Positions 15,011 to 25,602 are shown, numbered from the stretch's first letter. The stretch: DNA of 35,632 bases from Crocinitomicaceae bacterium (GCA_017984635.1 JAGNZC010000028.1:1-35632), one strand, 5' to 3'. The notes: generated from the sequence alone by a model not told the origin. A program made the numbers and translations.

Positions 15011-16853
15011 AGCGTATAATAGTTATAAAACCTGTATAAACTTGAATGGGAGCTTCACTAGGTTTGAAATTTACGATATAGGTGTAAACGCCATCTTGAA
15101 TGCGTTGTTTGGTGGCATCATCTGTACCGTCCCATTTCAAATTGGAAGGATCAAAAGAATGTACAACTTCTCCCCATCTGTTTATAATAAAAGCATCTTC
15201 AACTAATCCGCCATAAATCACGATTTCAAACGTGTCGTTTACTTGATCTGCATTGGGTGTAAATACATTTGGAATAAATACGGTTGGAATTTCGATTTCA
15301 CAATTTTCTAGATTAATGGTGACTGTATGCATATAATTACAACCATTTGTGGTTTGTTCTACTTGCGTTGCAATTGCAGGTACAACATACCAAGTATTAA
15401 AGACTTCAATTGAATCTCCTTCACAAAAGGAAACAGATTCATTGATTGGATTTACTGTGTAAAGTGAAAGTGTGACTGAATGAGTGCTGTCACATCCATT
15501 TTGATCAATAAATGTTCCGGAATAAACTCCTGCTAAATGTTCCCAATTTCCAAAAAGTTGAATGGAATCTTCTGGACAAATTACTGAATTTGATGAGGTA
15601 GTTTGTGGCGAACAAGGCGCATTGACAAGTAAAGTGATACAGGTATCGCTAATGCAATTTCCGGAACCTGTTTGGTAGCAAACTTGAAAAGAACCAACTC
15701 CAGAATCTGCAGGATCAAAAACACCAGTTGCACTTAAACAGCTGCTGCAATTGGATGTCCAAGTTCCTCCTGTAGGAGATCCAATGAGTTGTAGAGGTGA
15801 ATTTGTAGTTAAAAATGGCCCAGCTGCTTGAATTGTTGTGATTCCAACACTTACACCACTTGTTATTGTAAAGGATTCTGAATCAGAACAACCATTTGCA
15901 GCAGTTACAGTTACAGAATAATTTCCTGCGCATAAATTTGAAAGAGTTGAACTCGTTTGTCCGTTTGACCATAAATAAGTAAAGGGTCCTGAACCATTAT
16001 TCACTGAAACAGAAGCACTTCCGTTACAACTTCCTTGACACGTTTCATTGGTTACACTTGTTGTGATGGTCATTGGTAAAGTTGTGCCACATTGTGGATT
16101 CAAAGATGAAATCCAGGCTGCGTTTTCTGTACTATTGGGTGAACCAGGGGTTTCATCTGCTGAATTGGAACCTGTTGACCAATTAGATTGTGTGTTCCAA
16201 TTGTTTGAAACTGTATTTTTGAATGAAAAAACCGTGCCTGCAGCAGAACCAGCAAAATAGATTATTGGATTTGTAGTGTTATTTCCCCAACTCACAGCAT
16301 GAAAAGGAATGGTTGTATTTGTTGAAAGCGGCAATTGAAAAGAATCTCCTCCGTTTGCCATTCCTAATGGTGACCAAGTTGTTCCGGTTGACCAACTAGC
16401 CGTTGGAGGATAAGCAGAATTTGTAGATGTTGGACTCACGGTTGCCTTTTCAAATAAAGTAGAGTTAATTGGAATAACCAATTTGCAATTACCATCCGTT
16501 TGTGAAAGATCATCTGCTGGTAAATTGGTATTAGCATTGGTATTATCGTAGATTAAAATGATTGTGCCTTGTGGAACATTTTGCCAAAAAGGAATGTTGG
16601 CAAAACGAATAGCTCCAGCTGCGATCCCTGTTCCAGCGCCACTGGCAAAATAACCATTATTATCATCAAAAATTACAGTGCGTAAATCAACCGTTGGAAC
16701 TGGTGTTACACACGTAGGCGTCCCAATCACCACAAATTCAACATATTCACCATTTGCTGTAACGCCTTGAGAAACTTCATTTATTATCAATTGCTGAGTA
16801 TAAGCAAATTGTAAAAGAAAAAAACTAACAACTAAACTACCTAATTTTAACAT
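15009..16853 (-). CDS. T9SS type B sorting domain protein (gliding-motility-type C-terminal domain), SprB-repeat containing
   Basis: A 614-residue secreted protein. Signal peptide: MLKLGSLVVSFFLLQFAYTQ. Residues about 21-215 start LIINEVSQG and GEYVEFVVIG, like a lamin-tail-type domain. A SprB-like repeat spans about 262-330 (NETCQGSCNGSASV, GPFTYLWSNGQTSSTL, NYSVTVTAANGC). More Cys/Thr-rich Ig-like modules follow. The end (about 524-614) is the CHU_C / type B sorting domain: PNVFTPNADQVNDTFEI, NRWGEVV, KWDGTDDATKQ, DGVYTYIVNF. The type IX system exports such proteins through the outer membrane and removes or anchors this domain at the cell surface. The ligand is unknown. It is monocistronic, with a promoter at 16942 and a palindrome in its leader. 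Confidence 0.92.
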   Translation of the reverse strand: MLKLGSLVVSFFLLQFAYTQQLIINEVSQGVTANGEYVEFVVIGTPTCVTPVPTVDLRTVIFDDNNGYFASGAGTGIAAGAIRFANIPFWQNVPQGTIILIYDNTNANTNLPADDLSQTDGNCKLVIPINSTLFEKATVSPTSTNSAYPPTASWSTGTTWSPLGMANGGDSFQLPLSTNTTIPFHAVSWGNNTTNPIIYFAGSAAGTVFSFKNTVSNNWNTQSNWSTGSNSADETPGSPNSTENAAWISSLNPQCGTTLPMTITTSVTNETCQGSCNGSASVSVNNGSGPFTYLWSNGQTSSTLSNLCAGNYSVTVTAANGCSDSESFTITSGVSVGITTIQAAGPFLTTNSPLQLIGSPTGGTWTSNCSSCLSATGVFDPADSGVGSFQVCYQTGSGNCISDTCITLLVNAPCSPQTTSSNSVICPEDSIQLFGNWEHLAGVYSGTFIDQNGCDSTHSVTLSLYTVNPINESVSFCEGDSIEVFNTWYVVPAIATQVEQTTNGCNYMHTVTINLENCEIEIPTVFIPNVFTPNADQVNDTFEIVIYGGLVEDAFIINRWGEVVHSFDPSNLKWDGTDDATKQRIQDGVYTYIVNFKPSEAPIQVYTGFITIIR

Positions 16854-16917
16854 CTAAAACTAACCTATAATTCCATTTAAAATTGGTTTCAAAAAATCGT
16901 AATTTTTATCTAGGAGG

Positions 16918-16942
16918 ACAATTTTAAATTGTGTCAAAATTA
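16918..16942 (-). promoter_or_regulatory. Promoter box (TAATTTTG) followed by a 15-nt palindrome
   Basis: TAATTTTG (minus strand, 16942-16935) matches TAnnTTTG. Immediately downstream, ACAATTT-T-AAATTGT (16918-16932) is a perfect palindrome around a single base. The leader to the ATG at 16853 is about 80 nt, long for this window. Confidence 0.55.
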
Positions 16943-16993
16943 CAAAGAAGAACGACACAAAAAAAATTATTTTTTAACTTAATCGTTTCTTAA

Positions 16994-17821
16994 CTATAGC
17001 TTTATATGCGACGATGTAATAGGTGTTTGCATAAAAATGCTAGCCTTTTCGTCAAAAACAAGGTTGTTTTCTGTTGTTAAGTAGTTGGTTGAACTATTTT
17101 TAGAGCATTTTACAGCAATTTCAGGATGTCTTTCCAAATAGGAAACTAATTTTTCTGCTACAATGGCTCCTTGAGCAATGATTTGAATAGAGGAAGGAAC
17201 AATTTCTTCTAAGTAACTTTTCACAATTGGATAATGTGTACACGCTAAAATAATGGTGTCAATTTTAGGATTATGTGCAATCAATTCATCCATGTCGTTT
17301 TTAATCAACATCTTTCCAGGTATAGAATTGTGTAAATTGTTTTCAATTAATGGAACCCAAATCGGACATGCTTTTTGCGTTATATGAACGTTCGGCGCAT
17401 ATTTTTCTAATTCAATTTTATAAGAATTAGATTGTATAGTACCTTGTGTAGCAACGATTCCAACTTCTTTTGATTGCGTCAACTCACTTATAACTTCTGC
17501 ACTAGGACGAATCACGCCTAATACTCTTTTTTCAGGAGCAATTGTAGGTAAATCATTTTGTTGTATGGATCGTAAGGCTTTTGCAGAAGCAGTATTACAA
17601 GCTAGAATAACCAATGAACAACCTCTTGAAAACAATTCTTTTACTGCTTCTAATGTATATTCATAAACAACATCAAAAGAACGATTTCCATATGGTGAAC
17701 GAGCATTGTCTCCTAAATATAAAAAATCATGTTGCGGTAAAGCTTTTTGTAATTCACTTAACACAGTTAATCCACCATATCCAGAATCAAATACACCAAT
17801 AGGCCCTTTTTGTTTTTCCAT
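16994..17821 (-). CDS. murI: Glutamate racemase
   Basis: Converts L-glutamate to D-glutamate for peptidoglycan. The 275-residue protein shows the family motifs: IGVFDSGYGGLTVLSEL (residues 8-24) with the conserved Asp and Ser, YLGDNARSPYGNR, the first catalytic Cys in LACNTASAKAL, and the second in ILACTHYPIV. Length and motif order are normal. It lies downstream of the uppS-bamA-ompH cluster, in keeping with an envelope role, but a terminator hairpin (17842-17869) sits between them, so it is expressed by partial readthrough or from its own promoter. I see no clear TAnnTTTG box in front of it. Confidence 0.95.
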   Translation of the reverse strand: MEKQKGPIGVFDSGYGGLTVLSELQKALPQHDFLYLGDNARSPYGNRSFDVVYEYTLEAVKELFSRGCSLVILACNTASAKALRSIQQNDLPTIAPEKRVLGVIRPSAEVISELTQSKEVGIVATQGTIQSNSYKIELEKYAPNVHITQKACPIWVPLIENNLHNSIPGKMLIKNDMDELIAHNPKIDTIILACTHYPIVKSYLEEIVPSSIQIIAQGAIVAEKLVSYLERHPEIAVKCSKNSSTNYLTTENNLVFDEKASIFMQTPITSSHIKL

Positions 17822-17841
17822 TGTACCGTAAAACTACAAAA

Positions 17842-17869
17842 AAAGGGTAATCGTTTGCGATTACCCTTT
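17842..17869 (-). terminator. Terminator after the ompH genes
   Basis: A perfect 12-bp stem AAAGGGTAATCG/CGATTACCCTTT with a four-base loop, followed on the minus strand by a T run. It lies 20 nt after the ompH stop (17890) and 20 nt before the murI start. Confidence 0.9.
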
Positions 17870-17889
17870 CAAATTTTTAAAGATTTGAA

Positions 17890-18405
17890 TTATTTTTTCA
17901 TTGCTTCAGCATCCAATTTCAATACTTCTACAATTACTTCAGCTGTAACATCCATTCCACCTTTGAAATATAACGTAACAGATTCATCGATTACATAGTT
18001 TAATTTTTTACGGTCAGATACAATTTCAACTGCTTTTTGAACACGCTCCAAAATTGGTTTGTTTAATTCTTGGCTATAAGCTTGCATTTCTTGATTCAAT
18101 GTTTGCTCACGATCTTGCAAAGCTTGTTGCTTTTTCATTAATTTTTCTTCTTCGATTTTTAACAATAATGGCGTTTTATCTTTCGAAGTTTCAGTGAATT
18201 TTTTGTAGCTAGCATTAAAATCAGCTTCCATTTCTTTTAATTCATTGACACCATTCGTTTCAAATTCTTTTAATTTAACCATCGCTGCTTTTCTAGATGG
18301 TAAAGTGTCTAATATTTTTTGAGAATTTACATGTGCAACTTTTGATTGTGCAATCGCTGCTCCAAATCCCATCATTAAAACCAATGCTAATACTACTTTT
18401 TTCAT
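17890..18405 (-). CDS. OmpH/Skp family periplasmic chaperone (second copy)
   Basis: A 171-residue exported protein: signal peptide MKKVVLALVLMMGFGAAIAQ, a short strand KVAHVNSQKILDTLP, then long charged helices (about 40-125, Glu/Lys/Gln-rich) forming the coiled-coil arms of a Skp-like trimer, and a closing block KKLNYVIDESVTLYFKGGMDVT. Skp-like chaperones carry unfolded outer-membrane proteins across the periplasm to BamA. It is the second of two ompH genes downstream of bamA, 22 nt after the first, and followed by a strong terminator. The pair is diverged, so the two may have different clients. Confidence 0.9.
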   Translation of the reverse strand: MKKVVLALVLMMGFGAAIAQSKVAHVNSQKILDTLPSRKAAMVKLKEFETNGVNELKEMEADFNASYKKFTETSKDKTPLLLKIEEEKLMKKQQALQDREQTLNQEMQAYSQELNKPILERVQKAVEIVSDRKKLNYVIDESVTLYFKGGMDVTAEVIVEVLKLDAEAMKK

Positions 18406-18427
18406 GTTATTATGTTTACTTATTTAT

Positions 18428-18943
18428 TTACTTAACTGTTATTCCCATTTCTTTTAAAACATCATTGCTTAAATCTGTTTTACTGTCAGCATATACCAAA
18501 TTACTCTGATTTGCCTTATCGAAAACAAAGGTGTAATTTTTTTTAGAAGCAATTTTTTGAAGCGCATCAAATACTTTGTCTTGTATCGGCTTTATTAACT
18601 CTTGTCGTTTGTTAAAATAATCTCCACTCACTCCAAAACGCATTTTTTGTAATTCCAAAACTTCTGTTTCTAATTTTGCAATCTCTTCTTTTCTTTTTGT
18701 TTTTTCTTCAGAAGGTAATAAAACCTCTTCACGTGCAAAATTATCTTTCTTCATTTTTAAAACAGCATAACGATCTTCAATGTCTTTTGTCCAACGATCT
18801 GCTAATTTATTCAACTTATCTTTCGCTTCTTTATATTCTGGTACGCTTTCTAAGATGAAATCTGAATCAATGTACCCATACTTTTGGCCAAAAGCAAAAG
18901 ACGTGCCTAAAATGATAAATAAAGAGAATACAAGGTTTTTCAT
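18428..18943 (-). CDS. OmpH/Skp family periplasmic chaperone (first copy)
   Basis: A 171-residue exported protein with signal peptide MKNLVFSLFIILGTSFAFGQ, then KYGYIDSDFILESVPEY (the OmpH start motif), a long Lys/Glu-rich helical region (about 40-130), and a closing SKKNYTFVFDKANQSNLVYAD block. Predicted to be a trimeric jellyfish-shaped chaperone for outer-membrane proteins. It follows bamA by 47 nt on the same strand, the standard order in Bacteroidota. Its length equals that of the second copy, but identity between the two is low outside the end motifs, so the duplication is old. Confidence 0.9.
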   Translation of the reverse strand: MKNLVFSLFIILGTSFAFGQKYGYIDSDFILESVPEYKEAKDKLNKLADRWTKDIEDRYAVLKMKKDNFAREEVLLPSEEKTKRKEEIAKLETEVLELQKMRFGVSGDYFNKRQELIKPIQDKVFDALQKIASKKNYTFVFDKANQSNLVYADSKTDLSNDVLKEMGITVK

Positions 18944-18990
18944 AGTTTTTTAAATCACGAACGACGAAATTAAGAAAATTATTGTGTTTT

Positions 18991-21558
18991 TTATAATTCT
19001 CCTAAATTCATTCCAATAGTAAATGTCAATTTAGGATAATAACCTTTAGATGAAATTGATGCATCTGAAGCTCCTCCGTATGCTGATGACCAATAATCTA
19101 ATTTATCAAAGCCTAAACCATAATCTAATCCTAACATACCAAACATTGGCAAGAATACGCGAATTCCGGCTCCTGCTGTTCTTTTCACATTGAAAGGATT
19201 GAATTTATCAAACGATGGAAACACATTCCCTGCTTCCGCAAATAATAAGGCATAAAAAGTTGCTGATGGATTCAACGAAATTGGGTAACGTAATTCTAAA
19301 GAGTATTTTGCTATAATTGGCTCTCCTGAAGACGAAGAAATAGAATTATCTTCGTATCCTCTAAGTGCAATGATCTCTCTTCCACCTAATTGGTTTACAC
19401 CAGATAAGCCACTTCCTCCCAATGAGAATCGATCAAATGGCGTAATTCCTTTCGATTGATTATATGCTCCCATAAAAGCAAATCCAAAGCGTGGCATTAA
19501 GATTAATTTTTTATCCGTTGTTAAAGGGAAATACCATTCACCTGTAAATTTCAACTTAAAATATTCAAGGTATTTATACCTTTCTTGTGCAGACAAAGTA
19601 CTGTAATCTTTATTCCCTTCAAAATAAGAGTATGGCAATGATGTTTTTGCTGTAAATGTAATATTTGAACCACTTTGAGGATAAATTGGCGCACTTACTG
19701 AACTGCGTTGTAATACATATTTGAACGCGATATCATTGGCAAATCCATTGTTGAAAATAGGGAATCGAGTATCTTTCACTACATCGTAATACTGATAACT
19801 TAACTCATAATATGCTGTAAAGTAATCATCTGGCCATTTTTTTCTTCTTCCCATTCCTACACCAACTCCAGTAATTCCAATACCAGTGTAATTTGAATTT
19901 GATTTTAAGTAACCATTTCCTAAAGCGGTATGATTCATCCAAACAGATAATGAATTTGCTTTTTTACCACCAAACCAAGGTTCAGTAAAGGAAAAGTTAT
20001 ACCCTTGGTAAAATTGTCCGTTAGTTTGAACACGTAATGACAAACGTTGTCCATCTCCACCTGGTAATGGCGACCAAGCTTCTTTTTTAAATAATTTCTT
20101 AGTAGAAAAATTACTAAATGTTAAACCAACAGTTAAAATAATTCTACCTGTAGTTGTTGGTCCTGCACCACCATATCCACCTGATAACTCGATTTGATCC
20201 GATGACTTTTCTTCTACTACATATTCAATATCAACGGTCCCATCAGCAGGATTTGGCATTGGATTTACTTGAAATCCTTGTTCATTGAAAAATCCTAATT
20301 GTGCTAATTCACGTTGCGTTCGAATAATGTCATTTTTACTAAATAGATCACCAGGTTTTGTTCGAATTTCTCTACGAATAACATTATCGCTTGTTTTTGT
20401 ATTCCCTTTGATAATGATTTTATTGATTCGCGCCTCTTTTCCTTCCATGATGCGCATTTGGTAATTAATGTAATTATTACTTACATTCGTTTCTACAGGA
20501 ACTACTCTAAAAAACAAATGTCCGCGATCCATGTAAATAGAGGTGATATCTCTTCCGTCTTGACTTGAATTCAAACGTTGATCTAAAAGACTTTTATTAA
20601 AAACATCGCCTTTTTTGATACCTAAAACGGTATCTAAGTAGGATGTTTTGAATTTTGAATTACCTATCCATTCAATATCACCAAAATAGTATTTGTTTCC
20701 TTCGTCAATTTCTAGTTGAATAATTAGATTTTTTTCATCTAGTTTGTAAACGGTATCCATTTTGAAACTGGCATCTCGGTATCCTATCGCATTGAATTTT
20801 TCGAGTAAAGCCAATTTATCTTTTTCATAGGTTGATTCAGTGAATTTAGAACGTTTAAAAATTCTCAAAATAGAACGTTGTTTGGTATCTTTCATAGCCA
20901 ATTTAAGTTTCCAGTTTGGAATACTTGTATTGCCTACAATTTCAATCTTTTTAATGCCTATTTTTTTGTTTTTATCAATATCGATAAAAAATATTTCAGA
21001 ATTATTCATCAATGTATCAACGATACGGTTTATTTTAACTTGAACAGCATAAAAACCTTTTTCCCTAAAGTAACCTTTTATTTTATTTTCTGTTTGATGC
21101 GCTAAGTTGTTCGTGATTGTTTTACCAGAAAACAATGCGATTTCTTCCCTTATTTTATCAGCATCTCGTTTGTTAATCCCTCTAAATTTATAGCGTGATA
21201 ATTTAGGGAGTGGTTTTATTTTAATGACTAAATAAACAATTCCAAGAACTTCTTTTTCAATTAAAATTTGAACATCTGAAAACAATCCTTCTTTCCACAG
21301 ATTTTTAATTGCTTTTGAGATTGGTTCACCTGGAATTGAAATGGTTTGGCCTTGTTTTAGTCCAGCAATTAATTTAATTGCTAATGGATCAAAATTATCT
21401 GCTCCTTCAACTTTTACGCCACCAATTTCAAATTTTTTAGGGTCCTTGTAATCAAATTTCGTTGTTCCAATTGCCATTGTTTCATTGGTTTCTTGTCCAT
21501 AAACACAGCCAAGAATCAGGAAGTTCAATAAAAAAAGAAATTGTTTAAATTTTTGCAT
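18991..21558 (-). CDS. bamA: Outer-membrane protein assembly factor BamA
   Basis: The core of the beta-barrel assembly machine, inserting outer-membrane proteins. The 855-residue protein begins with a signal sequence (to about residue 22), followed by a chain of POTRA domains (about 35-440; for example KFEIGGVKVEGADNFDPLAI, KIGIKKIEIVGNTSIPNWKL, and RINKIIIKGNTKTSDNVIRR). The C-terminal 16-strand barrel (about 455-855) includes ELSGGYGGAGPTTTGRI and the loop motif GGREIIALRGYEDNS, the VRGY-equivalent. It ends YPKLTFTIGMNLGEL. The signal region contains LILGC, which resembles a lipobox. It starts one base after uppS stops, so the two are one transcript, with two ompH genes downstream. Confidence 0.95.
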   Translation of the reverse strand: MQKFKQFLFLLNFLILGCVYGQETNETMAIGTTKFDYKDPKKFEIGGVKVEGADNFDPLAIKLIAGLKQGQTISIPGEPISKAIKNLWKEGLFSDVQILIEKEVLGIVYLVIKIKPLPKLSRYKFRGINKRDADKIREEIALFSGKTITNNLAHQTENKIKGYFREKGFYAVQVKINRIVDTLMNNSEIFFIDIDKNKKIGIKKIEIVGNTSIPNWKLKLAMKDTKQRSILRIFKRSKFTESTYEKDKLALLEKFNAIGYRDASFKMDTVYKLDEKNLIIQLEIDEGNKYYFGDIEWIGNSKFKTSYLDTVLGIKKGDVFNKSLLDQRLNSSQDGRDITSIYMDRGHLFFRVVPVETNVSNNYINYQMRIMEGKEARINKIIIKGNTKTSDNVIRREIRTKPGDLFSKNDIIRTQRELAQLGFFNEQGFQVNPMPNPADGTVDIEYVVEEKSSDQIELSGGYGGAGPTTTGRIILTVGLTFSNFSTKKLFKKEAWSPLPGGDGQRLSLRVQTNGQFYQGYNFSFTEPWFGGKKANSLSVWMNHTALGNGYLKSNSNYTGIGITGVGVGMGRRKKWPDDYFTAYYELSYQYYDVVKDTRFPIFNNGFANDIAFKYVLQRSSVSAPIYPQSGSNITFTAKTSLPYSYFEGNKDYSTLSAQERYKYLEYFKLKFTGEWYFPLTTDKKLILMPRFGFAFMGAYNQSKGITPFDRFSLGGSGLSGVNQLGGREIIALRGYEDNSISSSSGEPIIAKYSLELRYPISLNPSATFYALLFAEAGNVFPSFDKFNPFNVKRTAGAGIRVFLPMFGMLGLDYGLGFDKLDYWSSAYGGASDASISSKGYYPKLTFTIGMNLGEL

Positions 21559-21559
21559 A

Positions 21560-22294
21560 TTATTTTAATTGTTCTGAAACCATACCAAATCTTCGTTCTC
21601 TTGATTGGTAATCGATTACAGCTTTGTATAAATCGTCTTTTTTAAAGTCAGGCCAAAGTGTTTCTGTAAAATGAAATTCAGAATACGCAATTTGCCACAA
21701 TAAAAAATTACTGATTCTGTGTTCACCACTTGTTCGTATCAACAATTCAGGATCTGGAATCCCTTTTGTTGTCAAATGATTAGAAATGTCATCTACAGTA
21801 ATTTCCGATAACGCACCACTTTTCACTTTACTTGCTATTTCTTGCATTGCATGCGTGATTTCCCAACGCGAACTATAATTGAGTGCTAATACTAATGTAA
21901 TTCCAGTATTATTTTGAGTGTAAGCAATGGATTCTTGCAACTCATTTTGGCAACTTTCTGGTAATCCTTTGATGTCACCAATAGTTTGTAAACGTACACC
22001 ACTTTCTGCTAATTCTTTCACTTCGTTCGAAAGTGATCGCACCAACAAGTCCATTAATCCATCCACTTCTTCTTTTGGGCGGTTCCAATTTTCTGTTGAA
22101 AATGCATACAAAGTAAGGTATTTCACTTTTATTTCTTGCGCCGCTTTTAAGGTTTCTCGAATCGATTCAACTCCAAAATTGTGACCATACAAACGATGGT
22201 GCCCTTGTTTTTGAGCCCACCGACCATTACCGTCCATAATAATGGCGATGTGTTCAGGCGAATTTGATATGTCTATTTTAGATAAATAATCCAT
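21560..22294 (-). CDS. uppS: Undecaprenyl diphosphate synthase
   Basis: A cis-prenyltransferase that adds isopentenyl units to farnesyl diphosphate, making the C55 carrier lipid for peptidoglycan and surface glycans. The 244-residue protein has IAIIMDGNGRWAQKQG (residues 16-31) with catalytic Asp21 and the following phosphate-binding Gly/Arg, the YAFSTENWNRP block, and the C-terminal PDPELLIRTSGEHRISNFLLW with Arg/Ser ligands, then YSEFHFTETLWPDF. Length is typical. It heads the uppS-bamA-ompH-ompH run. A one-mismatch box TATATTCG (22322-22315, minus) is the only promoter candidate. The atpC terminator lies upstream. Confidence 0.96.
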   Translation of the reverse strand: MDYLSKIDISNSPEHIAIIMDGNGRWAQKQGHHRLYGHNFGVESIRETLKAAQEIKVKYLTLYAFSTENWNRPKEEVDGLMDLLVRSLSNEVKELAESGVRLQTIGDIKGLPESCQNELQESIAYTQNNTGITLVLALNYSSRWEITHAMQEIASKVKSGALSEITVDDISNHLTTKGIPDPELLIRTSGEHRISNFLLWQIAYSEFHFTETLWPDFKKDDLYKAVIDYQSRERRFGMVSEQLK

Positions 22295-22380
22295 TGTTTG
22301 GTGACAATTATTAACGAATATAAGTAATCTATTGCAATGAGCGTATGTTTATGTTTGTGACTTAACATACCTTAACAAAA

Positions 22381-22410
22381 AAAGGGAATTGGTAAACCAA
22401 ATCCCTTTTC
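22381..22410 (-). terminator. Terminator of the atpD-atpC unit
   Basis: AAAGGGA-TTGG/CCAA-TCCCTTT, a stem with one A-A mismatch and loop TAAA, followed on the minus strand by a T run. It lies about 18 nt after the atpC stop. Confidence 0.85.
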
Positions 22411-22427
22411 TCAAAATTTATTGTAAA

Positions 22428-22718
22428 TTATTCTGCAAGCACAATAATTTTATCATTCAATAATTCCATAACACCACCTTTGATGGTTACGTGAATTACT
22501 TTAGAATTTGTTTTATCAATTGAAATTGAAGGACTTACTTTTTCATTTGTCTCAAAAGACATCGGTAAGTCAACTTTTACAATCCCATTATTTAATCCAG
22601 CTATGATTGGAGCGTGACCAGCCAAAACTTGAAACGAACCATCTAATCCAGGAAATTGAACAGCGTTTACTTCTCCTGTAAAGATTTTAGTTTCTGGTGT
22701 TATTATTTCCAATTGCAT
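22428..22718 (-). CDS. atpC: ATP synthase F1 epsilon subunit (short form)
   Basis: The 96-residue epsilon subunit begins MQLEIITPETKIFTGEVNAV, the start of the N-terminal beta-sandwich domain, with FPGLDGSFQVLAGHAPIIAGL (about 24-44) as the family signature. It stops after the beta domain (ending NDKIIVLAE) and lacks the C-terminal helical hairpin found in the roughly 135-residue E. coli or Bacillus subunit. Short epsilon subunits are common in Bacteroidota, so this is not a truncation. The inhibitory function of the helical domain would therefore be absent. It follows atpD by 19 nt and is closed by a terminator. Confidence 0.94.
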   Translation of the reverse strand: MQLEIITPETKIFTGEVNAVQFPGLDGSFQVLAGHAPIIAGLNNGIVKVDLPMSFETNEKVSPSISIDKTNSKVIHVTIKGGVMELLNDKIIVLAE

Positions 22719-22737
22719 ACTCTAATCTTTTAGCGAA

Positions 22738-24243
<1,506 letters not shown>

Positions 24244-24271
24244 CTATTGCCTTTTTTAATTAGTAACTCTG

Positions 24272-24286
24272 AGTGAATCATTCACT
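24272..24286 (-). promoter_or_regulatory. Inverted repeat in the atpD leader
   Basis: AGTGAAT-C-ATTCACT is a perfect 7-bp palindrome around one base, lying between the promoter box (24303) and the atpD ATG (24243). It could be an operator or a leader hairpin. Confidence 0.4.
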
Positions 24287-24302
24287 GCTCTGAATTTGGG
24301 CG

Positions 24303-24310
24303 CAAAGATA
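24303..24310 (-). promoter_or_regulatory. -7 promoter box (TATCTTTG) of atpD-atpC
   Basis: TATCTTTG on the minus strand matches TAnnTTTG and ends 59 nt before the atpD ATG. Confidence 0.65.
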
Positions 24311-24378
24311 TATTTTTTATCTGAAGATTAAAAAGAATCTGACTAGATTTTTTATTTTTTTTATTTAAGAAGTTTGAT

Positions 24379-25599
24379 TCAATACTTTAAATGGCCAAAA
24401 TTCTTTTTTAAAAGTACATAAACTGGTAGGTAGGAGAATAAAAAACCAATGCAACTGACACTTCCTATTATAAGAAGTGAATCCATCCATTTTAATACGA
24501 TTGGGAATGCTTCTCCGTTTGAATTTGGCATCGTTAGAATACCTGTTTGAAGTTGTAAAATACAGATGCAATAACCAATTATTAAACCATAAAAAATCCC
24601 TTTCCCAGCGATTAAAATCCCTTCCCATAAAAACACAGAAAATAGAGTTGTTTGATTCGCTCCAAAACCAATCAAGGTTTGAATATTGTCTTTCTTTTCA
24701 ATAAATAATACTGTTATTGAAGCAATAAGGTTGAAAGCTGCTAATATGAATATGAATAAGAGTAAAATAAAGACAATGATTTTTTCTGATTTACTGGTTT
24801 TAAAAATTAATTCGTTTTTTTCAGCTGCAGTTTTTACAGAGTAGTTTGAACCTAATTTTTCTTTGATTTTAGTTTGAACAGCTTCTTTTGAAACCCCTTT
24901 TTTTACTGTCAAATAAATCCCTGTTATGGAATTAGAATAATTACATAAGTCTTTCGCAAACGTTAAAGGTACAACGATTTTTTCTGTATTCACCTCCTTA
25001 TTGTAATTGATTCTACCTGCTAATGGTAAAATTCTACTTGAAAATGGATTAGATCCAATACTCACTCTCGCCTCTCTTTTGGGCGCGTATATTTGAATCG
25101 TTTCTGCACCTCTTTCTGGAATAAATCCACCTAATTTATCTAATAGATTGGCGCCAATTAATCCAAAAGGATGACCATTTTTTTCGATACAGGCTTCTCC
25201 ATCAACTAAATGACTTTTCAGTTTTGACATCTTTAAAAAAACAGGATCCACTCCTAATACTGTAGCATTTACCCATTTTTTTTCATGTTTTAAAACAACA
25301 ATTTCTTCGATAAAATAAGTGAGGTTTTCAACGCCTTCTATTTTTTGAATGGATGAAAGTGCTATTTTGTCTTCTACAAATGTTTTCCCCGTGTTTGAGC
25401 GAATCGAAATGGCTGGATCAAAATCTGAATACAATTTCTCTATAAGGGATTCAATTCCATTAAAAGCAGATAAAAGGATAACTAATGCTGCAGTTATGGT
25501 TGCGATTCCGACAACAGATACGCGTGTAATCAATTGAATTATTGATTTTTTACGCTTGGCAGATAAGTACCTTTTGGCGATATAGAAAGAAACGTTAAT
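24379..25599 (-). CDS. FtsX-like ABC transporter permease (LolC/LolE type)
   Basis: An inner-membrane permease of the LolC/E-FtsX family, usually releasing lipoproteins to the periplasmic carrier with an ATPase partner not encoded here. About 406 residues: a first membrane helix in VSVVGIATITAALVILLSAFNG, a periplasmic domain (about 50-270), then three further helices at the C-terminal end (IIVFILLLFIFILAAFNLIA and two more). Conserved N-terminal family sequence (FYIAKRYLSAKRKKSIIQLI) continues upstream of the first ordinary start codon (TTG 25533) to the rbfA stop. In that stretch there is no ATG, GTG or TTG, so I extend to the ATT at 25599. rbfA precedes it, in the same frame. Confidence 0.82.
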   Translation of the reverse strand: MNVSFYIAKRYLSAKRKKSIIQLITRVSVVGIATITAALVILLSAFNGIESLIEKLYSDFDPAISIRSNTGKTFVEDKIALSSIQKIEGVENLTYFIEEIVVLKHEKKWVNATVLGVDPVFLKMSKLKSHLVDGEACIEKNGHPFGLIGANLLDKLGGFIPERGAETIQIYAPKREARVSIGSNPFSSRILPLAGRINYNKEVNTEKIVVPLTFAKDLCNYSNSITGIYLTVKKGVSKEAVQTKIKEKLGSNYSVKTAAEKNELIFKTSKSEKIIVFILLLFIFILAAFNLIASITVLFIEKKDNIQTLIGFGANQTTLFSVFLWEGILIAGKGIFYGLIIGYCICILQLQTGILTMPNSNGEAFPIVLKWMDSLLIIGSVSCIGFLFSYLPVYVLLKKNFGHLKY

Positions 25600-25602
25600 G
25601 AC

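Noticed and set aside
16912..16917. AGGAGG as a Shine-Dalgarno site on the plus strand
   Set aside because: No plus-strand start codon with a real ORF follows; chance match in a leader region of a minus-strand gene.
24365..24628. 87-codon minus-strand frame overlapping the end of the permease gene
   Set aside because: It lies in another frame of the clear permease gene and has no recognisable sequence or start context.
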